Shown here: piece after piece, positions 10,055 through 22,200 of the stretch | Layout of the letters: every line of letters starts with the position of its first letter | How positions within the stretch are numbered: position 1 is the stretch's first letter | NCBI GenBank assembly: GCA_003415625.1 | Contig: PYIU01000010.1 | Span: 1,424,501 to 1,488,500, forward strand | DNA: 64,000 nucleotides | Source: Aquanectria penicillioides | Taxonomy: Eukaryota; Ascomycota; Sordariomycetes; Hypocreales; Nectriaceae | Direction of reading: 5' to 3' | Made by a program: the position numbers and the translations under genes | Notes under the pieces: generated by a model | Told to the model about the DNA's origin: nothing | The model's input: only the letters and a program-made list of their open reading frames with translations | The model's database searches: none

Positions 10055-10437
10055 TGTGTTGGTGGATAGGGACACTGGCTAAAACACACACCCCACCCAA
10101 AAGGGTATAGGGTAAGCAGGTTCGGTCGAAGACCGAATAGCCTTCTTAAGCAGCTATAAATAACTTAAAAGAGTATTAAAGCATTTAATTAAATGCTTTA
10201 AAGTGTCTCTTAAAGAAAAGAAAGAAAGAAAATAGAGCAAAAAGTTATAAATAAAGTAATATTATAAAAGGCTATATTAAAACTTTAATAGAGTCTAAAT
10301 ATAAGGAATTTAGAATTTTAAAAATAAAAATTAATTAAAAAAAACTATTTATTTATTTTTTATATCTTTAAGGTCCTTTTTATTTTTTTAATTAATTTAA
10401 TAATAGATTAATTTATATTATTTTAGACTTTAATTTA
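10055..10437 (-). repeat. Gypsy copy A, 3' LTR
   Basis: 383 bp, the same length as both LTRs of copy B. It contains the palindromic word AAAGCATTTAATTAAATGCTTT (about 10168-10190), which is also present in copy B and is a possible hairpin. Confidence 0.85.
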
Positions 10438-10479
10438 TTTCTTTTTAATGCTTTAATGCTTATCCTTAAGTAGATTAAA

Positions 10480-12970
10480 GGTATAATATAAAAAAAAAAC
10501 TTTAAGCTTAATTTATTTAAATATAAAGAAAATCTTAAAGAAAGTATTTAATTAAATGCTTTATATTTATAATTTATTATTTAATTTATTATTTTTTCTT
10601 TTTATAATTTATTTTACTTTTAATATTTAATCTTTTTATTTTAACTTTATTATTATCTTTTTTTATAATATAGTTTTTAATTATAATATTAATTAATATA
10701 AAATTAATAAATAGAAATTAAAGGTTTAAATAGCTTATAAGCAGTAATTATAATTTTATTCTATTAATTTATTAAAATTAATCCTTTTAATATATAAAAA
10801 ATCTAGCTTTTTATTTAAAAGAGTTTAAAAATAGCCTATTAATTAATTTAAGGTAAATTTATTTATTTAATTCTAATAATTATCTTTTTTTAAATAAAGG
10901 CAATATAGTTTAAGTTATAATTACTTTATTAAATTTAAATAGTAATATTAATAATATTTTTAATTATAGTATTAGCAATTATAGTATAATTTCTTTCTTT
11001 TACTATATATTTAATTAATTAAGGAATTAATAAAGATAGTATAAAGCGCTTATAAAAACTCTATTTATTACTTTTAGCAATAGGTAAATTTAAATCTATT
11101 TAATTAAATTGCTATAAAATAGCTAATTTAAATAAAGATATCTATTAAATTAATTAAATTAATTTAATTACTTACTTTTTATTTAAAAAGTTAATAAATA
11201 TTTAATTAAATATATTAAAATAAGCAAATATATTTTAATTAATTTAAATTTCTTTTTTAAATGCATTTAATTAAATAATGCTTATATAAATTAATAAGCT
11301 AATAGGCAATTTATATAAAGGCTAAATAAATTTAATTATTAATTTAGGCTTAATAATAGATTTAAGGGTAGAAATCTTAAACTTAAGGCATAAACTATAA
11401 AGGCAAATTGCTTTAATGCTTTAATTTTAATAGTTTAAGGCTTATTTAAAACTTTCTCCTTTATTATTACTTAAAGTAATAATAATTTTAGTAAATTTAT
11501 TAATTTTAATAGAAAATCTATTTATTATTTAATACCTATAAGTTTAATAGTATTTAATTAAATTATTAGCTAAAGGATAGTAAGGCAATTAAAGGCCTAA
11601 TAGTAAAAGTAGATTTATTTAATAGCTATTGCCTTAAGGATTAAGTAGCTTTAGAATAATTTAATATTTATTTTTAAAAGTTTAATAATTAACTTTTTTT
11701 TTAGTTTATTATATAATAACTTTTTAAATTAATATAAAGCTATTAAATATTAAAGGAACTATTTTAAAATCTTAAGATATAAATAGATTTTTAGGTTTTA
11801 ATAAATTCTATAAGTTTATATTAATTAAAGAACTTTTTATTAATAATATTAAGTTTATTAAAAATAATAATATTAATAAAGTTTTATATTTAATTAATAT
11901 TTAAAGCAATTAATTAAATACTTTTCTTTTATTTATACTTAATAAAAATCTAATTGTAATATATTAATACTAAAAAGAGATTATTAATAGCATTATAACT
12001 ATTATTAAAGATTAAAGGCTAAATTATAAAGCATTTAATAATTAAAGTTTTAATAAATCTAATTATTCCTTAAATATTAAAAAAGAAAAGAAAAGTGCTT
12101 AAAAAACTATATTTTTAATTTTTAGTTTATTTAATAATAAATATAATAAAAATAAAGAAATTATAGGGCAATTCTATTTTAATTATAATCTCTCTTTATA
12201 TTATAGTAAGTATAATAGCTTGTTTATTCTAAAGAATATTAGTAATATTATAAATAATTAAATGCTTTAGCTATTTATCCTAAATAAAGAAGCTTTAATA
12301 AATAGTATTAATAAAGTAAATAAAGCCAATTAATAGCCTTTTATTATATATTGCTTATTAAAACTTAATAGGCATAAAACTAATTAAATATTTAGTCTTT
12401 TTAATATTTATACCTTTTAGTAAAAGCTTATAAAAAAAACTTTTTTACTTTTATTTATTTTTCTTAACTTTAATACTTATAATTAAAAGATTAATTTAAT
12501 AAATTATAAGAATATTAATAAATCTATAAGTAAAAGTAATAAAAAGGGCTTAAATACTAAAGTTTAAAACTATTTCTTTCTTTTATAGATTTTTAAATAA
12601 ATCCTATAGGTCTTAATAATAAAATGTTTAAGTTTAGTAAAAGTTAAAAAAGAAGTCTTTAAAGCAATTAATATTAATAAGCTAAAAATCTAAATTGCTT
12701 TTATTACTTAAAATAGACTAAATTTCTAATTTATTAAAGTAATAATCCTAATTTATTTAAGAATAAAACAATATAAATTAATTATTAAATAATTAATTAA
12801 ATATTTTAATAGTATTTTCTTTACTAAAAGAAAAGAAATCTTTAATTCTATCTTTATTTTAAATAACTCCTTTAGCTATATAAAGGTCTTTACTTAATAT
12901 TAAAAATTATATTTTTAAAGTAATTATACTTAAGGTTGCTTTCTTTAGCTTTATTATAAAATAAAGTAAA
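10480..12970 (+). pseudogene. Unknown frame antisense to Gypsy pol (copy A)
   Basis: The region corresponding to 17650-20150 of copy B, where a long plus-strand frame with only RIP-type stops can be followed. See the copy B entry for what can be read. Copy A is more heavily mutated and adds no extra motif. It is interrupted near its end by the LINE insertion at 12992. Confidence 0.4.
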
Positions 12971-13249
12971 GGTTAATAAAAGGTTTAAAAGCATAATTAT
13001 AATAACAACTCTACCTTTAGACTTGCAACTGCTTGCAGCTATCCTAAACTACCTCTAAAACGTTTAAAACTACAATCAATCGATTCTTTATATTAGGCTA
13101 CCCCTAAATATAATAGTATATTAGGAGTATAGCGCTAATGCTATAGCCCTTTTGATAGTTATTAATTTAGGAAGATGCAGTATTAAAAATAGCTAATATA
13201 ACCCCCTTTCTATTGCCAGCCAGTATAGCAATATGCCTAAAATAAATAA

Positions 13250-14560
13250 AGTAATAAAAGCTAGTAAAAGCCTTATAATTAATAAAAATAAAGAAGCCTA
13301 TAAAGCTATTATTAAGATTGTTCTATTTTATTTCCTTAAAGCAGTTTAAAAGGTATTTTAAACCTATACTAATGCATGCAAAATGCACTTCTGCCTCCCC
13401 TTTAAGACTAATATAACCCCTAAAGAAAGACTTATTAATAAAATTACTATTGCTATAATAATTGCTATTACTATAGTAATAATAGCTATTTTAGCTAATT
13501 TAGGCCCCTTTTCCTTTTAGCTAATGCAATAGTCTTATATATTAGTCCTTTTATATAGCCTTATACCTATAAATACTAGAATTAGTAAGTGTATAATGTA
13601 TAGCTGCATTAAGCATAAGGTTACTATTTGCACTAAAGATACCCTTAAGGATATTAAAAACTATACTTTAATAAAAACTATATAAATAGTAAATTAAGCC
13701 TATAGCAATTTCTATATAGTTATAGTATATTGCCTCTTTAATAGAGATACAGTCCTTACCTTCTTTACCTTAAAATAGGCTAAAGCCTTCTATAAGAAAG
13801 AATAAATAGCTATTGCATTTAGGAATAATGCCTTTTTAGCTCTTTTAATCTTTGCTATTTTAGTAAAGGGAATTTAAATTAAATCTATTCTTAATAATAT
13901 AAATAAATTTATTAAAACTATTAATAATACTAATACCTTAAGAATTAATAAAGCAAAGCCTACTTAAGCCTAAAATAATATTATAATAAAAATAAACTTA
14001 ATTCTTTATATTCTATTAATTAAAAAAGCTAATAGTCTATATAATAATAGGCTATTTCTTAATGCTAAACTTTATAATTATAAACTCTTTAATAAAGGAC
14101 TAAAACCTACTTAATGCTTTTAATGCTATAAGTATAGCTATATTGCAAGAAACTACTAATTTACTTTAACCTATAGCTAATGCAGTAGCTTAGTGTATAA
14201 TAATTGCTTAGCTAAAAAAGGAGAAATCCCCTATTATTATACTTTATACTATAGAGACTATTTAGCCTAAAGCTATACCTATTTTATAGTAGAAAAGCAC
14301 TAAACCTATATAAAAGAAGGATATTATAGATAATTAATAAAATATAAAGAATGCACTTTAATATAGCAAAATGTCCTTTATATATAATAGAATAGCTTCT
14401 TTAGGAACTCTCTCTTTATAGCTTTCCCTTTTACTAAAAGAGTTAGCTAACCTTTAGGCTCTATAAATAAATAATATTATACTTTATTTAATGCTTTCCC
14501 TTTCTTTAGTGCTTATACTTTATTGCTACTATCTATTAAATTAACTCCCCTATTTATATT
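13250..14560 (+). pseudogene. LINE ORF1 (gag-like, CCHC knuckle) relic
   Basis: ORF1 proteins of Tad1 LINEs bind the element RNA. At 14115-14156 the plus strand reads C-F-Q-C-Y-K-Y-S-Y-I-A-R-N-Y. That is the spacing of a CX2CX4HX4C zinc knuckle in which His and the last Cys have become Tyr by C/G-to-T/A change. A second cysteine-rich stretch follows within 60 bases, as usual in this family, where two or three knuckles end ORF1. Upstream no motif is recognisable. The start codon cannot be fixed. Confidence 0.65.
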
Positions 14561-14599
14561 TAATTAATATAGGTTCTATTTTAAAATATATACTGCTGC

Positions 14600-17224
14600 C
14601 TTAAATTAATTTATTAAGTGCTATATACCTATAATAGATATAATATAATTGCACTTTTAGAATTGGCTAAAAACTAAAGGATTAATACTTTAGTAAACCC
14701 TAAAAGATTAAACTATATTATAATTTACTATTTAGGCTATATAGCTCTTTATATATATAAATAATATAGATTAGAAATTTAAATCTATTAGGCTAAAGAA
14801 GATTAAATTAGTATTAATTTTAATTACTATTATATAAAAATAATTGCAGTATATAATCCCCTAAAAGGTAAAAGAAATTTAGAAGTAATATATACTTTAG
14901 CTAGCCTTACTTTAGCCCCCTAAATGATTATAGTTAAAGACTTTAATCTATACTATTTAATTTAGGATTGCTATAATAGAACTACTCTATATAGCCTAAC
15001 CTTTTTAATAGAGATATAATAGCTAAATATAGCTTTAATAACCCTTTATAAAATAGTAATTTAAAAAATAAGCAATATTAAAAATAGCATTTTTAATTTA
15101 ATTTAGGCCTTAAAGGATAGCTATATTATTTATTTAAGCCTTAATTATAATTTAAATAGCTTTAACTATATCTTATAGTAAATATATATTAGGCCCTTTA
15201 TAGATATATTGCCTTCTTTTCTATTAAACCTTTAGCCTATAGCATTTAACTAATATATAATAAACCTTAAAAAGGCTAAACTTAAAGTATAAGTTACTCT
15301 TTATTAAACTTTTAGTAAAATAACCTTTATATAATAGTTAAAATAGGCAATTAAATAGCTAACTTAAGGATTGTATTAAATTGCTTAATATACTACCTTA
15401 ATATAAAGGCAACTTAAGCCTAACTGTAATAACTAATAGAACTAGCCTACTATAAAGGCTACTTACTAACTTAAATAAATATAAAGATATATATAATGCA
15501 ATAATATAGTGGCTAATTAGCTAAAACTATAAAAAGTAGGCAATAAGCAAAAGGCTTATATAGCTAAGATTAGGCAAGTGGCTTAATGCAATACTCTATT
15601 TAAAGCTAAAATAAAGAAAGGTATAGGCAGCTAAAAGAAACTTTAGAACTTAAAAAGATAGATATAACTTTAAAGCGGTATTGCTTTAGCCTTACTATAG
15701 CTCCCTTCCCTTAATTGCCTTAAGTAAGATTCTCTAGCTATAAGCTATATTAAGAAGGCAATTATACTAATAAAATGCTTCTTCCTTAAACTTTAGGTAG
15801 ATAATTAAGATATTAAATCTATTATAATAGACCTTATAATATAATCTATAGGTATAAACTAAATGCTATAAAATGCTAAGGACTTAATATAGAATTATAT
15901 TAAACTTTATAAATTAATATACTTGCTCTTTAAAATCTAGTTATAAAAAGCTTTTAATAGCAATAGATTCCCTATTGGCTTCCTTAAAGTATATAGTAAG
16001 CTCTTTCTAAAAGCCCTTATTACTATTATTAATATAAGTATTATATTTAGGCACTTTCTATATTGCTTTTACTATATAATTGCTATTATTATTTTTAAAT
16101 TAAATAAAATAATAGCCTAAAAATATATAGTATTTAAATAAAGACCTATCTTCCTTTTTAGTATTATAAATAAAGTAATAAAGTTAATAATAGCCTAATA
16201 AATAGTAATAGTAGTTAAGAACCTAAATATACTCCTTAATAGTTAAATAGAAAATAGGCTTTAAAGGTTTATTAAGCTTGCCCTTATAGTTATAGTAGAA
16301 GTAATGCATATAGTATAGGCCTATAGTAAAATAGTATTGCTCCTTTAACTAGACTTTACTATAGCCTTTAATTTAATTAACTATAAGAGGCTTATTGCTA
16401 TTCTTTATAATTAAGGCTATTTATAATAGTTGCTAGTCTAGCTTTTTAACTATCTATTTAAGTATTTAGTATGCCTTTAGTTTAATAGCAAGTCCTTTAA
16501 ACCCTATAGTATTAAAGTTAGGGTTCTATAGAGATTGCTACTCTTTTCTATTCTCTTTATTCTATTTATATTAGGGCTTTATATAGCACTTAAAGAAGTC
16601 CCTAAAATTATAGTAATTAAATTTACTAATAATATAAATATATTTACATTTAAAAGAGATGCAATAAAGACTTAAGCCTAACTTAAAACTATATAAATAG
16701 TATATATATTATAGGCCTTTACTAATAGTATAACCTTTAAATCCATTAAGGCCTAGCTTCTCTATTTGTTTTGCTAATACTAAGGGCATTAAGTCTAACT
16801 AACCCTTACCTATAATATAATTTAACTATAGGAATTATACTATTTCTTTAGATTATAGCTATATAAAAAACTGCTTTAAGGCCTATATATCTTTAAGCTT
16901 AAAGGAAAACTTAAGTGCTAAAAGCAGGCCTTTACTGCCCTTATAGCAAATATATAGGGAGTAAACCTTAAGGCTGCCTGCATAATATATATATATATAA
17001 TTAGATCTATAATTGCTTATAGTATTAGTATATACTATTTTCTAATAAAAAGGGGCAGCAATCTAAAAGAGATTGCTAAAGCCCTATTAATTAAATAGAC
17101 TTAAGCCCTTTATACTATTAGGGGAGGCTATAATGCTACCTTAATTAAACTATTAAAAAGTAAGCTTAAAATCTCTTTATTAAATATATACCTTAATAAA
17201 TAACTTATTTAGTTTTAAGGCTAG
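14600..17224 (+). pseudogene. LINE ORF2 relic: endonuclease and reverse transcriptase
   Basis: ORF2 nicks the target and reverse-transcribes the element. Near 14933-14958 the frame reads IIVKDFNLYY, the RIP-altered GDFNLHH of the exonuclease-endonuclease-phosphatase domain, followed by a decayed counterpart of the family's (S/T)IDL and SDH blocks. From about 15960 the reverse transcriptase is clear: GFLKAYGKPFLKALI, then RPIFLFSIINKVIKLIIAQ, QIGNRL, LLLQLDFTIAFNLINYKRL, GVLQRLL (family VPQGSPLSP). F-T-N-N at 16622-16633 stands in place of the catalytic F-A-D-D. All catalytic Asp residues visible here are changed to Asn. The frame is cut by Gypsy copy B; the C-terminal part lies at 29639-30300. 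Confidence 0.85.
17221..17224. repeat. Target-site duplication CTAG of Gypsy B (left)
   Basis: CTAG lies directly before the left LTR and again at 29635-29638 directly after the right LTR. This fixes the insertion of Gypsy copy B in the LINE. Confidence 0.75.
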
Positions 17225-17607
17225 TGTGTTAGTGGATAGGGACACTAGCTAAAACACACACCCCACCCAAAAGGGTATAGGGTAAGCAAGTTCGGTCAAA
17301 GACTAAATAGCCTTCCTAAGCAGCTGCAAATAACTTAAAAGAGTGTTAAAGCATTTAATTAAATGCTTTAAAGTATCCCTTAAAGAAAAGAAAGAAAGAA
17401 AATAGAGCAGAAAGTCATAAATAAAGTAATATTATAAGGGGCTGCATCGGGACTTTAATAGGGTCTAAATGTAAGGAATTTAAAATTTTAAAAATAAAAA
17501 TTAATTAAAGAAAACTATCTATTTATTTCCTATATCTTTAAGGTCCCTTTTATCTTTCTAACTATTCTAATAATAGATTGATCTATATTACCCTAAACCC
17601 TAACTTA
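17225..17607 (-). repeat. Gypsy copy B, 3' LTR (left)
   Basis: Begins TGTGTTAGTGGATAGGGACA and ends CCCTAACTTA. It aligns end to end with 10055-10437 and 29252-29634. Confidence 0.88.
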
Positions 17608-17649
17608 TTCTTCCTTAATGCCTTAATGCTTGCCCTTAAGTGGACTAAA

Positions 17650-20150
17650 GGCATAATATAAAAGGAAAACTTTAAGCTTAATCTATTTAAATGCAAAGAA
17701 AATCTTAAAGAAAGCATTCAATTAAATGCTTTATACCTATAATCTATTATTTAATCTACTATTATCTTTCTTTATAATTTATTTTACTTTTAATATTTAA
17801 CCTTTTTATTTTAATTTTACTATTACCTTTCTTTATAATACAGTTTTTAATTATAATATTAATTAATATAAAACTAATAAATAAAAATTAAAGGTTTAAA
17901 TGGCTTATAAGTAGTAATTATAATCTTATTCTATTAATTTATTAAGATTAACCCTTTTAGTGTATAAAAGATTTAGCTCTTTATTTAAAGGAGTTTAAAA
18001 ATAGCCTATTAATTAATTTAAGGTAAATTTATTTATTTAGTTTTAGTAGTTATCTTTCTTTTAGTAAGGGCAATATAGTTTAGGTTGTAATTACCTTATT
18101 GGGTTTAAATAGTAGCATTAATAATATTTCTAACTATAGTATTAGCAATTATAGTATAACTCCCTTTTTTTACTATATATTTAGCTAATTAAGAAATTAA
18201 TAAAGGCAATATAGAGCGCTTATAAAAACTCTATTTATTACTTTTAGCAATAGGTAAATTTAAGTCTATTTAATTAAATTGCTATAAAATAGCTAATTTA
18301 AATAAATATATCTATTAAACTAATTAAATTAACTTAATTACTTGCCCTTTACTTAAAGAGTTAATAAATATTTAATTAAATGCATTAAAATAAGCAAATA
18401 TATTTTAATTAACCTAAATTTCTTTTTTAAGTATACTTAATTAAGCAATATTTATATAAATTAATAAGCTAATAGGCAATTTATATAGAAGCTAAATAGA
18501 TTTAATTATTAGTTTAGGCTTAATAGTAGGTTTAAAAGTAGAAGTCTTAGACTTAAGGTATAGACTATAAAGGCAAATTGCTTTAATGCTTTAATTTTAG
18601 CAGTTTAGGGCTTATTTAAAACCTTTTCCTTTATTATTACTTAAAGTAATAATAACTCTAATAGACTTATTAATCTTAGCGGAAAATCTATCTATTATTT
18701 AATATTTATAAATTTAATAGCATTTAATTAAATTATTAGCTAAAAGATAGTAAAGCAATTAAAGGCCTAATAATAAAGGTAGACTTATTTAATAGCTATT
18801 GCCCTAAGGACTAAATGGCTTTAAGATAATTTAATATTTATTTCTAGAAGTTTAGTAATTAACTCTCTTTTAGCTTATTATATAATAATCTCTTAAATTA
18901 ATATAAAGCTATTAAATATTAAAGAAACTATTCTAAAATCTTAAGATATAAATAGATTTCTAAATTCCAATAAGTTCTATAAGCTTATGCTAATTAAAGA
19001 ACTTTCTATTAGCAATATTAAGTTTATTAAGAATAATAATATTAATAAAGTCTTATATTTAATTAGCATTTAAAGCAATTAATTAAGTACTTTTCCTTTA
19101 TTTGCGCTTAATAAGAACTTAATTATAGTACATTAATGCTAAAAAGGGATTATTAATAGCATTATAATTGCTATTAAAGATTAAGGGCTAGATTATAAGG
19201 CATTTAATAATTAAAGTTCTAATAAATCTAACTATTCCTTAAATATTAAGGAAGAGAAAGAAAGTGCCTAAAAAACTATATTTTTAATTTCTAGCTTACT
19301 TAATAATAGGCATAATAAAAATAAAGAAATTATAGGGCAACTCTATTTTAATTATAATCTCTCTCTATACTATAGTAAATGCAATAGCTTGCTTATTCTA
19401 AAGAATATTAGCAGTATTATAAATAATTAAATGCCCTAGCTATCTATCCTAAATAAAGAAGCTCTAATAGATAGTATTAATAAAGTAAGCAAAGCTAATT
19501 AATAGCCTTTTGTTATATATTACTTATTGGAACTCTATAGGCATAAAACTAATTGAATATTTAGTCTTTTTAATATTTATTCCTTTTGGCAAAAGCTTAT
19601 AAGAAAAGCTCTTTTACTTTTACTTATTCTTCTTAACCTTAATGCTTATAATTAAAAGATTGGTTTAGTAAATTGCAAGAATATTAATAAGTCTATAAGT
19701 AAAGGTAATAAAAAGGGCTTAAATACTAAAGTTTAAGGCTATTTCTTTCTTTTATAGGTTTTTAAATAAGTCCTATAGGTCTTAATAATAGAATGTTTAG
19801 GCTTAGTAAAAATTAAAAGGGAAGTCTTTAAAGCAACTAATATTAATAAGCTAAAAATCTAAATTGCTTTTATTACCTAAAATAGGCTAAGTTTTTAATT
19901 TATTAAACTAATAATCTTAATTTATTTAAGGGTAAAATAATATAGATTAACTATTAAGCAATTAATTAAATATTTTAATAGTATTTTTTTTACTAAAAGA
20001 AAAGAAATCTTTAATTCTATTTTTATTTTAAATAACTCCTTTAGTTATATAGAGGTCTTTACTTAATATTAAAAATTATACCTTTAAAATAGTTATACTT
20101 AAGGTTACTTTCTTTAGCTTTATTATAAAATAGAGTAAAGATTAATAAAG
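17650..20150 (+). pseudogene. Long frame antisense to Gypsy pol, function unknown
   Basis: On the plus strand one frame can be followed for ~2 kb with interruptions only by TAA and TAG. It includes clean stretches such as NRLINLSGKSIYYL, KEALIDSINKVSKAN and RKEIFNSIFILNNSFSYIEV. Codon-like phase is better here than on the other strand. I do not recognise the family; it shows no reverse-transcriptase, integrase or zinc-knuckle motif. It sits between integrase and the 3' LTR and points against pol. It could be an extra antisense gene carried by this Gypsy family, or an older inserted element shared by both copies. The homologous region of copy A is 10480-12970. Confidence 0.45.
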
Positions 20151-20159
20151 GGTTTAAAA

Positions 20160-22200
20160 GCTTATAATTAAATGCTTATAACTTAAGAGATAAAGATTAT
20201 TAGTATTTTATAGGTATTATAAATAAAGTTAAAGTAATATAACTTATTATAAAATTATTAAAAAAAAGAAAAGAGTTATAGATATAAAGTAAATTAATAT
20301 AACTTAAGTGCCTTTATTTTTAATTTAGTATTATTTAAGTGAATTACTATTTTAATATTTATATATATATAAATACTAATAAATTTCTTAAAATAGTATA
20401 CTTTTTAGTATTTAATAAGAATTTTATTAATATTTGGTTTTTACTTTAAATCTTAAGGGTTAATTTCTTATTTATTATAAGAGCACTATATTAGCCCCCC
20501 TTTCTATTCCTTTCTTTTTTACTTATTATTCTTTATCTCTTTAATTCTCTTGCACCTTTAGTTATTATTGCAATTTTTATTCTTTATTTTATAATAGCTT
20601 TATATTGCAATAAGCTTAAGTCTTTTGCCTTTATACCTTATAATTATCTCTTTAATATATACAATCTTACTATTAACAATATTTAGGCTTTTAAATTTTT
20701 TTATTAATACTTTACTTATTAATATATCTATAATAGTTTCTTCTATAAGGCTTTAACTAATACTATTAGTACTATTATTAAATAATTAGTAAGTACCCTT
20801 TTTTATATTGCTTTTTAACTATTATTTTTATTTAATAATTAATTAAATACTTTTAGATTTAATAATACTTTAATATTTAAATTTATAGCTTTTAAGCTTT
20901 TAATTAATTTAATTAGCCCTTATATATTAAAATTGCCTTTAAGGAAGATAGTAAATAGATTAATTGCAAACTTACTTAATAGTTTATTTTATAATTGCTA
21001 TTTTACAATTTAATGCTTTATTTTAAAGTAGATCTTCTCCTTTAGCGCTAACTTTAATCTATATATATTCCTATAGAATGGGCTTATTCAATAGAGTACT
21101 TCTTAATTTAGCTACTAATTTGCCTTAAGTATATTAAGGCATTTATTATTGCCTTTATTAAATATATTAATCCCTTTATATATTATAAATACATTTAATT
21201 ATATACTTTTATAGTTTCTGCCTATAATAAATATATTTTTATTCCCTTTTATATATATATTTTAGCATTAGGTTATATAAATAGCTACTATATTAATTGT
21301 ATTTAAAATAGTTAATTTAAATATAAATAGAGCTTTTTTTATAAATATTAATTAAAGGGTCTTTATAAAGGCCTTTATAACTTTCCTTTAGATAGTATAG
21401 ATACTATTAGTAAGTTTACTTAACTATTAACTTTTATAGTAGATTATTTTAGGCTAATTACTTGCCTATAAATTATATATAGTTTTTCTACTAATAGTAT
21501 AGCTAATAATTGTTAGTTAATTAAGTAAGTATAAAAAGTATTTAATTAAAAGCATAAAGTAAGTTTTAATTAATAAAAATAATAGTTTTTAGCTTATCTT
21601 TTAGTATAAATTAATTAAATATAGTTTTTAATTTATTAATAATAGTTTAATAGATAAAAGATAGTATTATAAAGCAATTAATTAAGTATTTCTATGCCCT
21701 TTAAAGCTATTGCTATTATTATATTATTTTAATAATCTTAAAACTTAATTTTTATTAAATATATTTAAATTTTTAAATTTTTTATAAATATTAATACTTT
21801 ATTTTTTATTATTTTTTATACATTTTTATCTATTTTTAAATAATTTTAATCCTTTTACTATAATTTTTAGGCATTTTTATTCTATTTTTATTGATTTTTA
21901 ATATAATTTTTAAAGTTTTTAAATAGATTTTAAGGGATTTTTAAAGATTTTTAGTATTTTTTTAGGGTTTTTAGCTAATTTTTAATTATTTTTATTTAGT
22001 TTTATTTAGTTTTACTATTCTTTTGCTTGCCTTTAATTGCTTTTTATCTTATTTTCTTACTTTATTTTAGGTAGCTTATCTTTTTTTAGTATAATATTAG
22101 TTTTAGTATTTTTACTTTTCCCTTTTTAACCCTTAATACCTCTTCCCTAATAGCAATCTAGCTATTTTTAGCCTAATGCTATTATTAACTATTTAATTAA
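20160..22200. other. Gypsy B 3' interior without a recognised frame
   Basis: AT-rich sequence shared with 32040-34080 of copy A. It contains a pyrimidine-rich stretch on the plus strand (20495-20560) and, at 21790-22010, many short TTTTTA-type runs that look like a degenerate tandem array (units of the form ATTTTTAGNNATTTTT). No coding frame could be followed with confidence on either strand. Confidence 0.5.

Larger units (their letters stand above)
10055..12992 (-). mobile_element. Gypsy copy A, segment 1 (3' LTR and 3' interior)
   Basis: Starts with a 383-bp LTR (10055-10437; TGTGTTGGTGGATAGGG). It matches 17225-20160 of Gypsy copy B along its whole 2.9 kb. It is cut at 12992 by a LINE. 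The 15-mer AAAAGGTTTAAAAGC at 12978-12992 is repeated at 32031-32045, where the same Gypsy resumes. The pol genes of this element are on the minus strand, so this is its 3' part. The LTR keeps its first ~100 bases nearly unmutated. Confidence 0.88.
12993..17224 (+). mobile_element. LINE (Tad1-type), 5' segment
   Basis: Inserted into Gypsy copy A with a 15-bp target duplication (12978-12992 / 32031-32045). It is interrupted at 17224 by Gypsy copy B and continues at 29635/29639-32030, giving ~6.6 kb in all, a normal length for Tad1-like LINEs. The 5' end (about 13005-13100) is much less RIP-mutated than the rest. It carries ORF1 with a zinc knuckle and ORF2 with endonuclease and reverse transcriptase, all on the plus strand. 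Confidence 0.88.
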
